64,000 bases of DNA from Shewanella metallivivens (GTDB lineage: Bacteria; Pseudomonadota; Gammaproteobacteria; Enterobacterales; Shewanellaceae), in NCBI RefSeq assembly GCF_028750675.1, contig NZ_JAQQPZ010000013.1:959753-1023752 (forward strand). Reading direction: 5' to 3'. Of this stretch, positions 19,487 to 27,023 are shown piece after piece; the stretch's first letter is position 1; each line of letters starts with the position of its first letter. The notes beneath the pieces were generated by a model. That model was not told the origin of the DNA. It worked only from the letters and a program-made list of their open reading frames with translations, and ran no database searches. A program made the translations under genes and the position numbers.

Positions 19487-19557
19487 CTGTAACAAAAGCG
19501 TCAATTGGGACTGGTTTTCCGCTGGCACTCCAAACCAGCCCATTAAGCGGGCATTGA
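19487..19557 (+). repeat. VCR-like attC site (degenerate 3' end)
   Basis: TAACAAAAGCGTCAATTGGG then ACTGGTTTT pairs with AAACCAGCCCATTAAGCGGG then CATTGA: the two arms fold into a long imperfect hairpin, with the layout of Vibrio-type repeats (TAACAAACGCCTCAAG...GACTGG...). The 3' border has CATTGA where a functional site needs GTTA. It begins four bases after the stop of the 18553 gene. Confidence 0.5.
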
Positions 19558-19866
19558 ATTAAGCCGCTGCGCGGAGCCAAGTCAAGCTTCAATTGACTGT
19601 ATTACTCGTATTGAATCAGCTAAACTAAAAATGTGATGGAACACCACAATGATAAGGGAATTTCAATGAAATACGTGCAAATCAGACCATATATTCAGTT
19701 CAGAACTGCTCTGCAGCTCAGAGCCAGAATCAAAAAAAGCAAATTCCTATAGTATAAAGCGTACCAATTAACCTGGACTCGGCATCGGCCAAGTCCAACA
19801 AGCGGTTTGTGCCATGCAAACAGTGCTACGCACAAATACTAAAACGTTATGGCGAAAGGAGTCGCA
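19558..19866. other. Cassette-island spacer with repeat copy 2
   Basis: About 310 bases. It includes repeat copy 2 and a possible 28-codon ORF (19666-19752, MKYVQIRPYIQF...) preceded by AAGGGA, which I do not regard as established. Nothing else is recognisable. Confidence 0.4.
19732..19851 (+). repeat. 120-bp attC-like repeat, copy 2
   Basis: Second copy of the 18424 repeat: CAAAAAAAGCAAATTCCTAT at the start, GGCATCGGCCAAGTCC in the middle and ACAAATACTAAAACGTTATG at the end, 15 bases before the ATG at 19867. An internal GGACT / AGTCC pair encloses GGCATCGGCC. Confidence 0.45.
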
Positions 19867-20343
19867 ATGAGCCAATCCGACAAAATATATAGCTCGAAAG
19901 TATCTCTCACAATAAATATTTTAACGGTCATATTTGTCCCGCTTATTTGGTGGCACTTTTTCGATTTTACATTTCCTGAAATGACTCAAGATGCAGCGAG
20001 GAAGTTTAGCCAAATTGGTGCGTTGATTAATCTATTGGCAGCAATGTTTTTGGCAATACGTTTCTTATGGAAGGGTCGTTATAGTCGAAGACAATTACAA
20101 ATAGAAAAACTTGATACGGAATTAGAAAAACATTTTGAATTCCTTAAGCATCAAACTTTTACGGAAGAACAAAAATCTAAATATGAGGAAATTAAATTTT
20201 TAACTCAAGAAGATCACTTACAAGAAATGAAAAATATATTGGAGTTAGATAAGGTTGAGCATAATCACATGTATTTGGGGCTTACTTGCCTATTTATAGG
20301 CACGGTTATGCAAATCCTTGGAGCAGGTTACGTTTCGCCATAA
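19867..20343 (+). CDS. Small membrane protein, unknown function
   Basis: A 158-residue protein with about three membrane helices (residues 17-35, 50-65 and 135-152) and a charged helical loop between the second and third. No family recognised. The start at 19867 has AAAGGAG five bases upstream; the ATG at 19849 lacks this. The 3' end runs into an attC-like hairpin. Low GC like the rest of the island. Confidence 0.65.
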   Translation: MSQSDKIYSSKVSLTINILTVIFVPLIWWHFFDFTFPEMTQDAARKFSQIGALINLLAAMFLAIRFLWKGRYSRRQLQIEKLDTELEKHFEFLKHQTFTEEQKSKYEEIKFLTQEDHLQEMKNILELDKVEHNHMYLGLTCLFIGTVMQILGAGYVSP

Positions 20344-20406
20344 CAGTTGGCTTGCGCTCTTTAGCCAACTATTTCGAGCCGCTTAGCAAGTCGTTTAGCA
20401 ATCTCA
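20342..20406 (+). repeat. attC-like hairpin, left arm incomplete
   Basis: TAACAGTTGGCTTGCGCTCTTTAGCCAACTATTT forms a hairpin (AGTTGGCT / AGCCAACT) and is followed by GCCGCTTAGCAAGTCGTTTAG. The core is similar to the attC at 25596 (both have GGCTTGCGCTC...TTTAGCC.ACTATTT...GCCGCTTA). The outer left arm seen at 25596 is replaced by coding sequence here. Confidence 0.4.
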
Positions 20407-20426
20407 ACAAACAATGGAACTATATA

Positions 20427-22553
20427 ATGGGAAAATACCATAACGACCAACCGATACAGGGGGGGCCTGATGATCCTGACTTATTAAATAGACTGGATTT
20501 TTCCAACCATTTGGCAAATGTACTGTTATTAAATCATGATGATGATTGTCTAACTGTTTCTTTGGAAGGCGAATGGGGATATGGAAAAACATCAGTAATA
20601 AATCTTGTCAAAGGAGCTTTGAATGAAAAAGAAACCGCCCCAATTATTATTGAATATAATCCTTGGTTGGCCGGTAAGCCTGAGTCATTAATTCAAGATT
20701 TCTTACTCCAATTTTCATCCCAACTCAATATTAAAGATAACTCTGAAGTGGCATTAAAAGCTGCAAAGGAGTTGATTGCATACTCTAGCCTCTTTAGTGT
20801 CGCAAAGCTTGTACCTGGTGCGGAACCATGGGCATCAATAGTTGAAAAGGTATTATCTAAATTTGGAAGTTCAACTAAGAAAATTGCTGAATTAAAAAAA
20901 CTCGATCTTTTAGGTAAAAAGAAAAAGGTTGTTGCTGCAATTGAAAAAGTTAAAGCGCCGATAGTCGTCATTATTGATGATATTGATAGGTTAACCCCAT
21001 CTGAAACATTTCAAGTTTTGCGACTCGTTAAGGCTGTGGCAGATTTTCCAGGGACTTCATTTCTATTAGCTTTTGACTCAAGCTACCTAGTCTCTGTTTT
21101 AGATAAGAATGACATTGTGAATGCTTCGGAATATATCAATAAGGTAGTGCAACTCAGGGTACCCCTTCCTGTAATTTCTGAAAGAGGGATGAATCAGCTT
21201 GCTAATATAGAGCTGGATAATCTGAGTGATAAAAACTTAACAGATAGATTTGAAGCAGACCAAGAGAAGTTAAGCTGGATTTTTCATAATTATTTCAAGC
21301 ACCTTATTAGGAACCCAAGAGAATTAAAAAGATTTTTCAATCACCTGAGGTTTGTGTTGGAACAGGTTGAAGGGCAAGTCTGTTTCTCCGATCTTTTTTC
21401 GTTATCAATAATCGCTACAAAAGCTAACTCGATATACGAGCATGTCAAGAAAGCGCCAGAAGCATATATAGGCAAAAGGTTTTCGAATGACGGTCTTATG
21501 ATGGATAAGCCAGAAGAAGTGGTCAAATCATTTAGTGAAGAGCGGAGTCAAATTTTAAAAGAATTCAGCGAAAGGGACCGTAAGTTATTAGAGGGGCTTC
21601 TTGGAGATACTTTTCCTCTTCTGGATTCTGGCGGTTATTCACATTATGGCGTTTCTGATGCTGATTCTGCCGGCAGAGTATCAGCCCCGCAAAGGTTACA
21701 TGTTGCGTTTCATTACAAAACGCCTACCGGGTATCTTTCTGATCAAGAGATCCTTGACTTTATCTCTGGAGACATCAATAGGGATGATTTTCTTAGTAGG
21801 GTTGTTTCTGAAGACGCCGATGATCGATTCTTTGAAATGATGACGAATTATGCAAAAGAGTGCAAAGGCAATAGCTTTGATGTTTTGACTTGTATTTATG
21901 ACGCGTTCCTTAAATCTGAAAAGCTAATATCTTCTCTAGAAAGTAATTATGGTTTCATGTCTAGGGATCTTTATCGCCAAATGAACTGGCTTACAAATAA
22001 GGTCATCTCTGAGAGTGACGATAAATATACATTGATAAAAAAACTTGTCGGGAGACAGAAAAGTGCGCCTTTGGCTGCCGATGTTTTATACAAAATTCGT
22101 AGCCAGATTCATGGAAAAAAGAGCTATGACGAGCCATGGGTCTCTGAAGAACAGCTTGATGAGCTTGAGATTGACTATCAAAAGGTTGCTATTAAATCTC
22201 TTTCCGATAAGACACATATTGATAATCATCTTGAATCACACATATTCTATGAGTTAAAAAGGTCATCAAAAGATAAAACATCTGAATTTATGGATACAGT
22301 CTTGAGTGGTGATAATGGCACAATTAGAGTGGTCGAAATAATTGGTAACACTGGTAGTGATTCTACTAATGGCCCCTTCGTTGAAATCGATGAAAAATCT
22401 TTTGGTGATGTTGTTGATTTAGAAAATCTTAGAGAGCAAGCCCAAAAAATAGATATTGCAAACCAACCTGTCCATATTCAAGCGGTACTTAAGAGTATTA
22501 TTGATGGGAAAAAATATTACTTGAGAGATGGGGTGTTAGGTGAGCGATGGTAG
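20427..22553 (+). CDS. KAP-family P-loop NTPase
   Basis: A 708-residue protein with the KAP NTPase signature: Walker A in LEGEWGYGKTSVINLV (near residue 55), Walker B in PIVVIIDDIDRLTPSE (near 190), then FLLAFDSSYLVSVLD and HLIRNPRELKRFFNHLRF. KAP ATPases include membrane-associated proteins, and many bacterial ones are mobile and defence-linked; no membrane helices are evident here. The C-terminal ~350 residues are unassigned and may be the effector or sensor. The ATG at 20427 is preferred over a longer frame that reads backward through the attC-like hairpin. Its neighbours are cassette-like genes, so a role in defence is plausible but unproven. Confidence 0.85.
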   Translation: MGKYHNDQPIQGGPDDPDLLNRLDFSNHLANVLLLNHDDDCLTVSLEGEWGYGKTSVINLVKGALNEKETAPIIIEYNPWLAGKPESLIQDFLLQFSSQLNIKDNSEVALKAAKELIAYSSLFSVAKLVPGAEPWASIVEKVLSKFGSSTKKIAELKKLDLLGKKKKVVAAIEKVKAPIVVIIDDIDRLTPSETFQVLRLVKAVADFPGTSFLLAFDSSYLVSVLDKNDIVNASEYINKVVQLRVPLPVISERGMNQLANIELDNLSDKNLTDRFEADQEKLSWIFHNYFKHLIRNPRELKRFFNHLRFVLEQVEGQVCFSDLFSLSIIATKANSIYEHVKKAPEAYIGKRFSNDGLMMDKPEEVVKSFSEERSQILKEFSERDRKLLEGLLGDTFPLLDSGGYSHYGVSDADSAGRVSAPQRLHVAFHYKTPTGYLSDQEILDFISGDINRDDFLSRVVSEDADDRFFEMMTNYAKECKGNSFDVLTCIYDAFLKSEKLISSLESNYGFMSRDLYRQMNWLTNKVISESDDKYTLIKKLVGRQKSAPLAADVLYKIRSQIHGKKSYDEPWVSEEQLDELEIDYQKVAIKSLSDKTHIDNHLESHIFYELKRSSKDKTSEFMDTVLSGDNGTIRVVEIIGNTGSDSTNGPFVEIDEKSFGDVVDLENLREQAQKIDIANQPVHIQAVLKSIIDGKKYYLRDGVLGERW

Positions 22554-22607
22554 CCAAAATTGCTTACAAGCGCATTTTCGGCTGAATCCAGTCCAAGGAA
22601 ATAGTTA

Positions 22608-22805
22608 ATGGTGAGAGTTAAAATCGAAGAGATAGTGGATCATCTCAGGACAGAAATGAGTAAGGCGCTCAAGCAAGCGGTAGAAAATACAATTCCAGAC
22701 GTTGAATTTGATGAGCGAGAGCTTTTTCGTAATTTTCGTCGATCCGTTGGTCGAAAGTGCAGTACTTGGGAGAACGTTCCGGATCAATATGTTGAATCTG
22801 ACTAA
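22608..22805 (+). CDS. Small cassette-type protein, unknown function
   Basis: A 65-residue charged protein (MVRVKIEEIVDHLRTEM... FDERELFRNFRRSVGRKCSTWENVPDQYV). It has AAGGAA eight bases before the ATG. The style, with a long helix and a GRKCSTWENVP block, matches small hypothetical proteins commonly carried as gene cassettes; this is from memory of the type and not a search. No membrane helix or signal peptide. Confidence 0.7.
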   Translation: MVRVKIEEIVDHLRTEMSKALKQAVENTIPDVEFDERELFRNFRRSVGRKCSTWENVPDQYVESD

Positions 22806-22881
22806 GCCGCATCGTATTAACAAGACCAGTCAGCAGTCCGCGTCCTTGCTGTCGGCGCTATGCATACAGTAGAAATGAACT

Positions 22882-23196
22882 ATGAAGCTATATATTAAAG
22901 ATATTAATGAAAATAAGCGGTACTTAAATGTAGCTGCCGAATCAAGGAATGAACTTGCTCAAAAACTTGGGGGAGCTTACTTTTCTGTCGATGGCACGAC
23001 TTATCATATTTCTCAAGTAAACGCAGAGAAGTCTAATGATAATACTCCTGTTTCAACGGTAATTGGCGGGGCTCTTGGGCTTGTTGGTGGAATGCCTGGA
23101 GTACTTATCGGAGGTGTCCTAGGGGCTTTTCTAGGTAATGAGGCTGATAAGAAAGAATCGGCAGCCATAGATTCTTTCAATCGGAGCCTGTCATGA
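22882..23196 (+). CDS. Glycine-zipper membrane protein
   Basis: A 104-residue protein. Residues 1-50 are polar and structured (RYLNVAAESRNELAQKLGG, YHISQVNAE); residues 58-92 form a Gly-rich hydrophobic hairpin (VIGGALGLVGGMPGVLIGGVLGAFLG) typical of glycine-zipper segments that insert in membranes. Its last codons overlap the ATG of the next gene (ATGA at 23193-23196), so the two are translationally coupled. Confidence 0.75.
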   Translation: MKLYIKDINENKRYLNVAAESRNELAQKLGGAYFSVDGTTYHISQVNAEKSNDNTPVSTVIGGALGLVGGMPGVLIGGVLGAFLGNEADKKESAAIDSFNRSLS

Positions 23197-23723
23197 GAAG
23201 GTTTGATATTGGCTCTGGAATTTCTATCGTATTTGTAGCCGTTTTGGCGGCAGTCGCTTATTTTTATCAAGATGTAGCGATGGGGACAATGCGTCAGGCA
23301 CTTGAAAATGGGTACCTGAAAATATTTCTCAATATGATAATATTGATTATCGTTCTTACACATACTATTAAAGTGCAAGCGCAAAGCAGTAGTCGCAGTT
23401 TGTTGGTTAAAAGTGGTTTCTTACCCGTCGATATGTCTTTAACTATAGGAACATATATGGCGGTATCTACTACAGCTTGTTCGTTGCTTGAAGGTGCATT
23501 CCTTCAGCAGTTCTATGATGTAACTTACTTTCTAAAATTCGATCAACTCGACATATATGTCCTAATTGGAGTTTCAGCATTGTTACTCTGGTATGTTGCA
23601 CTTCATATGTATCAAATTGGTGTTGAGTTACTTTTTCCAGTAGCTACCCCAGAACTCTCAACTGAAGAAATGCATAATAAGTCAAGGCAGTCGGACGCCA
23701 GTAGAACAGGCGCCTCTGCTTGA
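23193..23723 (+). CDS. Membrane protein coupled to the glycine-zipper protein
   Basis: A 176-residue protein with about four membrane helices (residues 8-25, 38-58, 85-110 and 128-148). No family recognised. The C-terminal tail (NKSRQSDASRTGASA) is encoded by a hairpin region, TCAAGGCAG...CTGCTTGA, and looks like read-through into a recombination-site remnant, as is common for cassette proteins. Overlaps the 22882 gene by four bases. Confidence 0.65.
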   Translation: MRRFDIGSGISIVFVAVLAAVAYFYQDVAMGTMRQALENGYLKIFLNMIILIIVLTHTIKVQAQSSSRSLLVKSGFLPVDMSLTIGTYMAVSTTACSLLEGAFLQQFYDVTYFLKFDQLDIYVLIGVSALLLWYVALHMYQIGVELLFPVATPELSTEEMHNKSRQSDASRTGASA

Positions 23724-23993
23724 AGCTTTACCCATAGAAATTTTAACCTGAAGCTCACGAATTAAAATTAATGTTCTAACTCGGAAATGTCAAAAAATGT
23801 GTTTGCAAGAGATACGCTTTCAATTGTAATAAAATGACAATTCATAATTATAGTATCTAGGTGCAGTTCCGATTTGTCAGACTATGGGTACATTTTATGT
23901 CAGAGTATGGTTACATCTTTTCGGTAAGTTATTGAAAGCTGGAGGCTACCTATGTCAGGCTTTACTTCCAGCGACAACAATAAGGATGTTGCT
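23724..23993. other. Spacer with two 19-bp direct repeats before NERD copy 2
   Basis: Contains TGTCAGACTATGGGTACAT (23875-23893) and TGTCAGAGTATGGTTACAT (23898-23916), 23 bases apart. Iterated repeats of this kind occur at the ends of IS21-type elements, but no transposase is present. The last ~17 bases are shared with the leader of NERD copy 1. Confidence 0.4.
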
Positions 23994-24755
23994 GTGGATT
24001 TAATTGAAATCTTAATGAATGCTGCTCTCAACGTTTGGTATATTTTCCCTATTATTTTATTGACCTATATCACCACAACACCTTGGTTTAAAGGTCTTTG
24101 GGGTGAGTTTCAGGTCAATTTGATACTCAAGAGGTTACCGCATAACGAGTATCGCAGACTTAAAAATATTACCCTGCCAACAGACAATGGCACCACTCAA
24201 ATTGATCATATTGTTGTATCTAAATTTGGTGTGTTCATTATTGAAACAAAAAACATGAAAGGGTGGATTTTTGGCTCTGCTAACCAAAAACTGTGGACAC
24301 AGAAAATATTTAAATACTCATCTCAATTTCAAAATCCAATCCATCAAAATTATAAGCATCTAAAGACACTAGAAGCGCTGCTTAATATCAATATTGCTGC
24401 ACTCTTCTCGGTTGTTGTATTTATCGGTGATAGTCAATTTAAAACGGAGGTGCCGGAAAATGTCACTCATGCAAGTGGTTGCTTATCATACATTCGTTCA
24501 CACTCTGCTGAACTACTGAATCAACAGCAAGTTTTAGATATCATCAACAATATTGATTCAGGTCGCTTAGCGCGAGGGTTTTCAACAAACCAAGCCCATA
24601 AAGCGCATGTCAAAGAAATCATTAAGCAAAAAACTTGCACTAAATGTGGATCAGATATGGTGTTACGTGAAGCTAAAAAAGGCCAAAGTGCGGGATCTAA
24701 ATTTTGGGGTTGCTCGAGTTTTCCTAAATGCAGAGCGGTGGAAAAATTTAATTAA
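23994..24755 (+). CDS. NERD nuclease-domain membrane protein with zinc ribbon, copy 2
   Basis: A 253-residue near-duplicate of the 17415 product. Differences by eye are few until the last ~45 codons: Asp to Ala in the INI-x-ALF segment, Glu to Asp before SGRLARG, Val to Ala in QAHKAH, loss of four residues before CTKCG, and several synonymous or conservative changes in the zinc ribbon (CSSFPKCRAVEKF). The GTG at 23994 with the same AAGGA is the likely start; an ATG at 23952 would add 14 residues (MSGFTSSDNNKDVA) not present in copy 1. Both copies look intact. Confidence 0.85.
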   Translation: MDLIEILMNAALNVWYIFPIILLTYITTTPWFKGLWGEFQVNLILKRLPHNEYRRLKNITLPTDNGTTQIDHIVVSKFGVFIIETKNMKGWIFGSANQKLWTQKIFKYSSQFQNPIHQNYKHLKTLEALLNINIAALFSVVVFIGDSQFKTEVPENVTHASGCLSYIRSHSAELLNQQQVLDIINNIDSGRLARGFSTNQAHKAHVKEIIKQKTCTKCGSDMVLREAKKGQSAGSKFWGCSSFPKCRAVEKFN

Positions 24756-25247
24756 CTGTTGTTTTGCTATGGTCTTCGGCCAACGAGGTTGTGGTGCTTC
24801 GACCATTACAAAGAATATGACCGCCAGGTTTTGTTTGGCTTCAACATGGCATTCACTTACCGACACGCACTAGTACATCCATGTAGCTCGGCCACTTGTC
24901 TGATGTGAAGGGATTCACAAATGCCGTGATGGCATGGATGCCAATGAGCGGCCATGGGTCGGACGGTCGGCTCGCAAACCACCATGATGAAGCTGCAGGT
25001 GTTAAAAACTCTGTTGAGTGAGATGTATGCGCTGCTCAGAATAAATTGAAATTAAAGTTTTTTATTTTTGTCGAATATTGAGTCCACTTTTAACGCGCAA
25101 GCTCGCTTTTATTGGTCAGTGGAGTTAAATAAAACCGCTTTACATCAATAAGATAGTAAATGTAGGATGGTATTAATCAATAACTTAAAGGGTCGGCTTT
25201 AAATTTATTTGGCCGGTCAATAAGCTGTTAGCACTACAGGTAGAAAC
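24756..25247. other. Cassette-island spacer without a supported gene
   Basis: About 490 bases. Short frames exist but none has a ribosome site or a believable product. It ends AATAAGCTGTTAGCACTACAGG just before the ATG at 25248; the GTTAGC there looks like a cassette left border. Confidence 0.45.
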
Positions 25248-25592
25248 ATGGACTTCGATAAGCTTACCGATGAAGAAATACTAAATATAGCAAATCCATT
25301 AATGGATAACCTTATGGAAGGCTCTAGCGAGAGGAATCACCAAAAGCATACTCGTGATTTTACTGATCGCCTCAAAGCAATCGTTACCGAAGAGAACCTT
25401 CTGAAACAATGGAAGGAAAATAAGATAGGCGAATTTTCTAAAAGGGAATTTCTATCAATTATTCACAAAAGCGATTCTATATTTGTAGTATGGAAACAGT
25501 GGTTTACTAATAGCCATGAAGAATTTTTGGCTGAAATATGCATCGTCGAACAAGCTGGAAAACTTCTAGTAGACCATGTTTGGATAAGGTAA
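25248..25592 (+). CDS. Gene-cassette protein, unknown function
   Basis: A 114-residue soluble acidic protein (MDFDKLTDEEILNIANPLMDN...). The second half (SDSIFVVWKQWFTNSHEEFLAEICIVEQAGKLLVDHVWIR) looks like an SnoaL/NTF2-like sheet, only a guess. A GTTAGC border lies ~25 bases before the start and a complete attC begins four bases after the stop, so this gene plus attC has the form of a mobile cassette. Confidence 0.7.
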   Translation: MDFDKLTDEEILNIANPLMDNLMEGSSERNHQKHTRDFTDRLKAIVTEENLLKQWKENKIGEFSKREFLSIIHKSDSIFVVWKQWFTNSHEEFLAEICIVEQAGKLLVDHVWIR

Positions 25593-25595
25593 CGT

Positions 25596-25697
25596 GCTAA
25601 CAAACCCCGCTCAAGGGCGGACGCAAAACAGTAGGCTTGCGCTCATTCTTCGCTTATTTTAGCCTACTATTTATACGCCGCTTACCGGGGCGGTTAT
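25596..25697 (+). repeat. attC recombination site
   Basis: The left arm GCTAACAAACCCCGCTCAAG, GGCGGACGC, AACAGTAGGC pairs with the right arm GCCTACTATTT, ACGCCGCTTACC, GGGGCGGTTA to give a long hairpin with extra-helical bases, the structure of integron attC sites. TAAC and GTTA close it. It starts four bases after one stop codon and ends 23 bases before the next start, as expected for a cassette junction. Length 102 bases. Confidence 0.72.
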
Positions 25698-25719
25698 ATT
25701 TTAAGAATACATTTGCAAT

Positions 25720-26277
25720 ATGGATGAGTTTAATCGTTATTTAGCTGAAGCAATCAGAGTACGTAGAAGCATTCAGGTGTATCGTGAATTGTTTGACTCA
25801 GAAGAATCAGTAAATGTTTTATCAAGCAAGTCGCTTGAGGTATCTGTAATTATCAAACGAGCTTTGCATGACGAAATTTTACTTTCTCTTGCACGGTTGT
25901 TTGATTCTCAGGGGTATAACAATAATAAGGAGCTACTCGAGTATTTATCGCAAAGGAACTTGGTTCTTCAACATCAAGATTGACTAGATGATAAACTTCG
26001 AGGTTTACGTGATAAGACTTCAAAAATCTGGAGACATATTTCGGTGAAGGATTACCGAAATATGAAGCTGGCACATAATGATAAAACTACATTGTTTACT
26101 GGCACAACCCCTATTCGTCACAATGTAAGCTTTGATTCTGCTACAGAGTTAGTTGATACGTCGGTAAAGCTGATATTAGGTCTAATGGTTAAAAGTGGAC
26201 AATGTAGTGTAAAAGTAAACCTGAATGAAGTTTATGAAAGTGAAGGCTTAAAGTTCATTGAAGCAATTAAAATATAA
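25720..26277 (+). pseudogene. AbiU2-like HEPN protein interrupted by an in-frame TGA
   Basis: One continuous frame broken only by TGA at 25981-25983. Together the halves make a ~185-residue helical protein (MDEFNRYLAEAIRVRRSIQVYRELF..., KRALHDEILLSLARLFD, then after the stop RDYRNMKLAHNDK-type sequence: VKDYRNMKLAHNDKTTLF, SATELVDTSVKLILGLM). RNMKLAH fits the RX4-6H HEPN motif, and the whole resembles the AbiU2 group associated with abortive infection. The first part alone (87 residues) lacks the motif. Either a recent nonsense mutation or a readthrough product; I call it a pseudogene. Confidence 0.65.
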
Positions 26278-26282
26278 CACAT

Positions 26283-26537
26283 ATGAGCGTGGAGCACTCA
26301 AATCACCATGATGCCATCGAAGGCCACGTAGATGAACATACTGCCCAACAATTACATAGTGATGTGACAGCGTATTATCGGTTTAATTGTGAAAAAATGT
26401 CTGAGCTTTCGAGCATTACTGTTACAGTATTTGCACTTTTTCCTCGTATTCAACAGATACGCTCTATGTGGATGACCGATACTCAACAAGGTGCGGTGAC
26501 GCTGAGCGATAAAAATAACATGATTAGTTTGAGATAA
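26283..26537 (+). pseudogene. 3' remnant of a zinc-uptake zrgA/DUF2796 gene
   Basis: The 84-residue frame lacks a signal peptide and starts mid-protein: His-rich stretch (HSNHHDAIEGHVDEHTAQQLHSDV), then the conserved DUF2796 C-terminus with YYRFNCEKMSELSSITVTVFALFPRIQQI. Complete ZrgA-like proteins are secreted zinc-binding proteins of about 200 residues. The upstream part has been lost at the island border. The gene is followed five bases later by zur, its likely regulator. Confidence 0.7.
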
Positions 26538-26541
26538 CGCA

Positions 26542-27003
26542 ATGAATAACATCGACACTATTATTGAACATGCTGAACAAAATTGTAAAAGCCATGGTTC
26601 GCGCTTAACCACAAAGCGAAAACAAGTTTTATCTTTGCTTGCTCAGACAAATAAGGCGTTGTCTGCGTACGATTTAATTGATTTGTTTGTCAAAGAAAAT
26701 GGCGAAAAAATTCCGGCGATGTCGGTGTATCGCATCCTCGATTTTTTAGAAGCAGAACACTTAGTCCATAAGCTTAAATTGGCTAATAAGTTTATTGCTT
26801 GCTCGCACATCACCTGCAAGCATGAGCATGGCGTGCCACAGTTTTTAATTTGTAGTGTGTGTAATGCGGTAAAGGAAATTACCGTTAATAAATCAACGAT
26901 TAATGAGCTTAATCAGAGCGTGGAACAAGCAGGTTTTAAATTAGTGAGCCCGCAGCTCGAAATCAATTGTATCTGTAATGATTGCTTAGCCACAGCGGCA
27001 TAG
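26542..27003 (+). CDS. zur: Zinc uptake regulator, Fur family
   Basis: A 153-residue Fur-family repressor. The winged helix (GSRLTTKRKQVLSLLAQTNKALSAYDLIDLF, PAMSVYRILDFLEAEHLVHKL) precedes the metal-binding half with ACSHITCKHEH, LICSVCNAV and CICNDC, giving the structural CxxC...CxxC zinc site of Zur. It would repress zinc uptake genes when zinc is replete. It adjoins the zrgA remnant, supporting Zur over Fur or PerR. Convergent with the truncated glutathione synthetase gene. Confidence 0.92.
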   Translation: MNNIDTIIEHAEQNCKSHGSRLTTKRKQVLSLLAQTNKALSAYDLIDLFVKENGEKIPAMSVYRILDFLEAEHLVHKLKLANKFIACSHITCKHEHGVPQFLICSVCNAVKEITVNKSTINELNQSVEQAGFKLVSPQLEINCICNDCLATAA

Positions 27004-27023
27004 CCATCAAGATTAACTATCAC

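Noticed and set aside
22806..22881. Possible attC between the 22608 and 22882 genes
   Set aside because: There is a short CAGCA/TGCTG hairpin and TTAACAAG, but no pairing of outer arms into an attC fold.
23879..23993. Insertion sequence before NERD copy 2
   Set aside because: Only two short direct repeats are visible; no transposase or inverted ends, so not called as a mobile element.
24607..24873. 88-codon frame overlapping the end of NERD copy 2
   Set aside because: It is an out-of-frame shadow of the NERD gene extended into the spacer; no ribosome site.
17392..26282. Integron integrase gene
   Set aside because: No protein in the island has tyrosine-recombinase features; the array cannot be called a complete integron.
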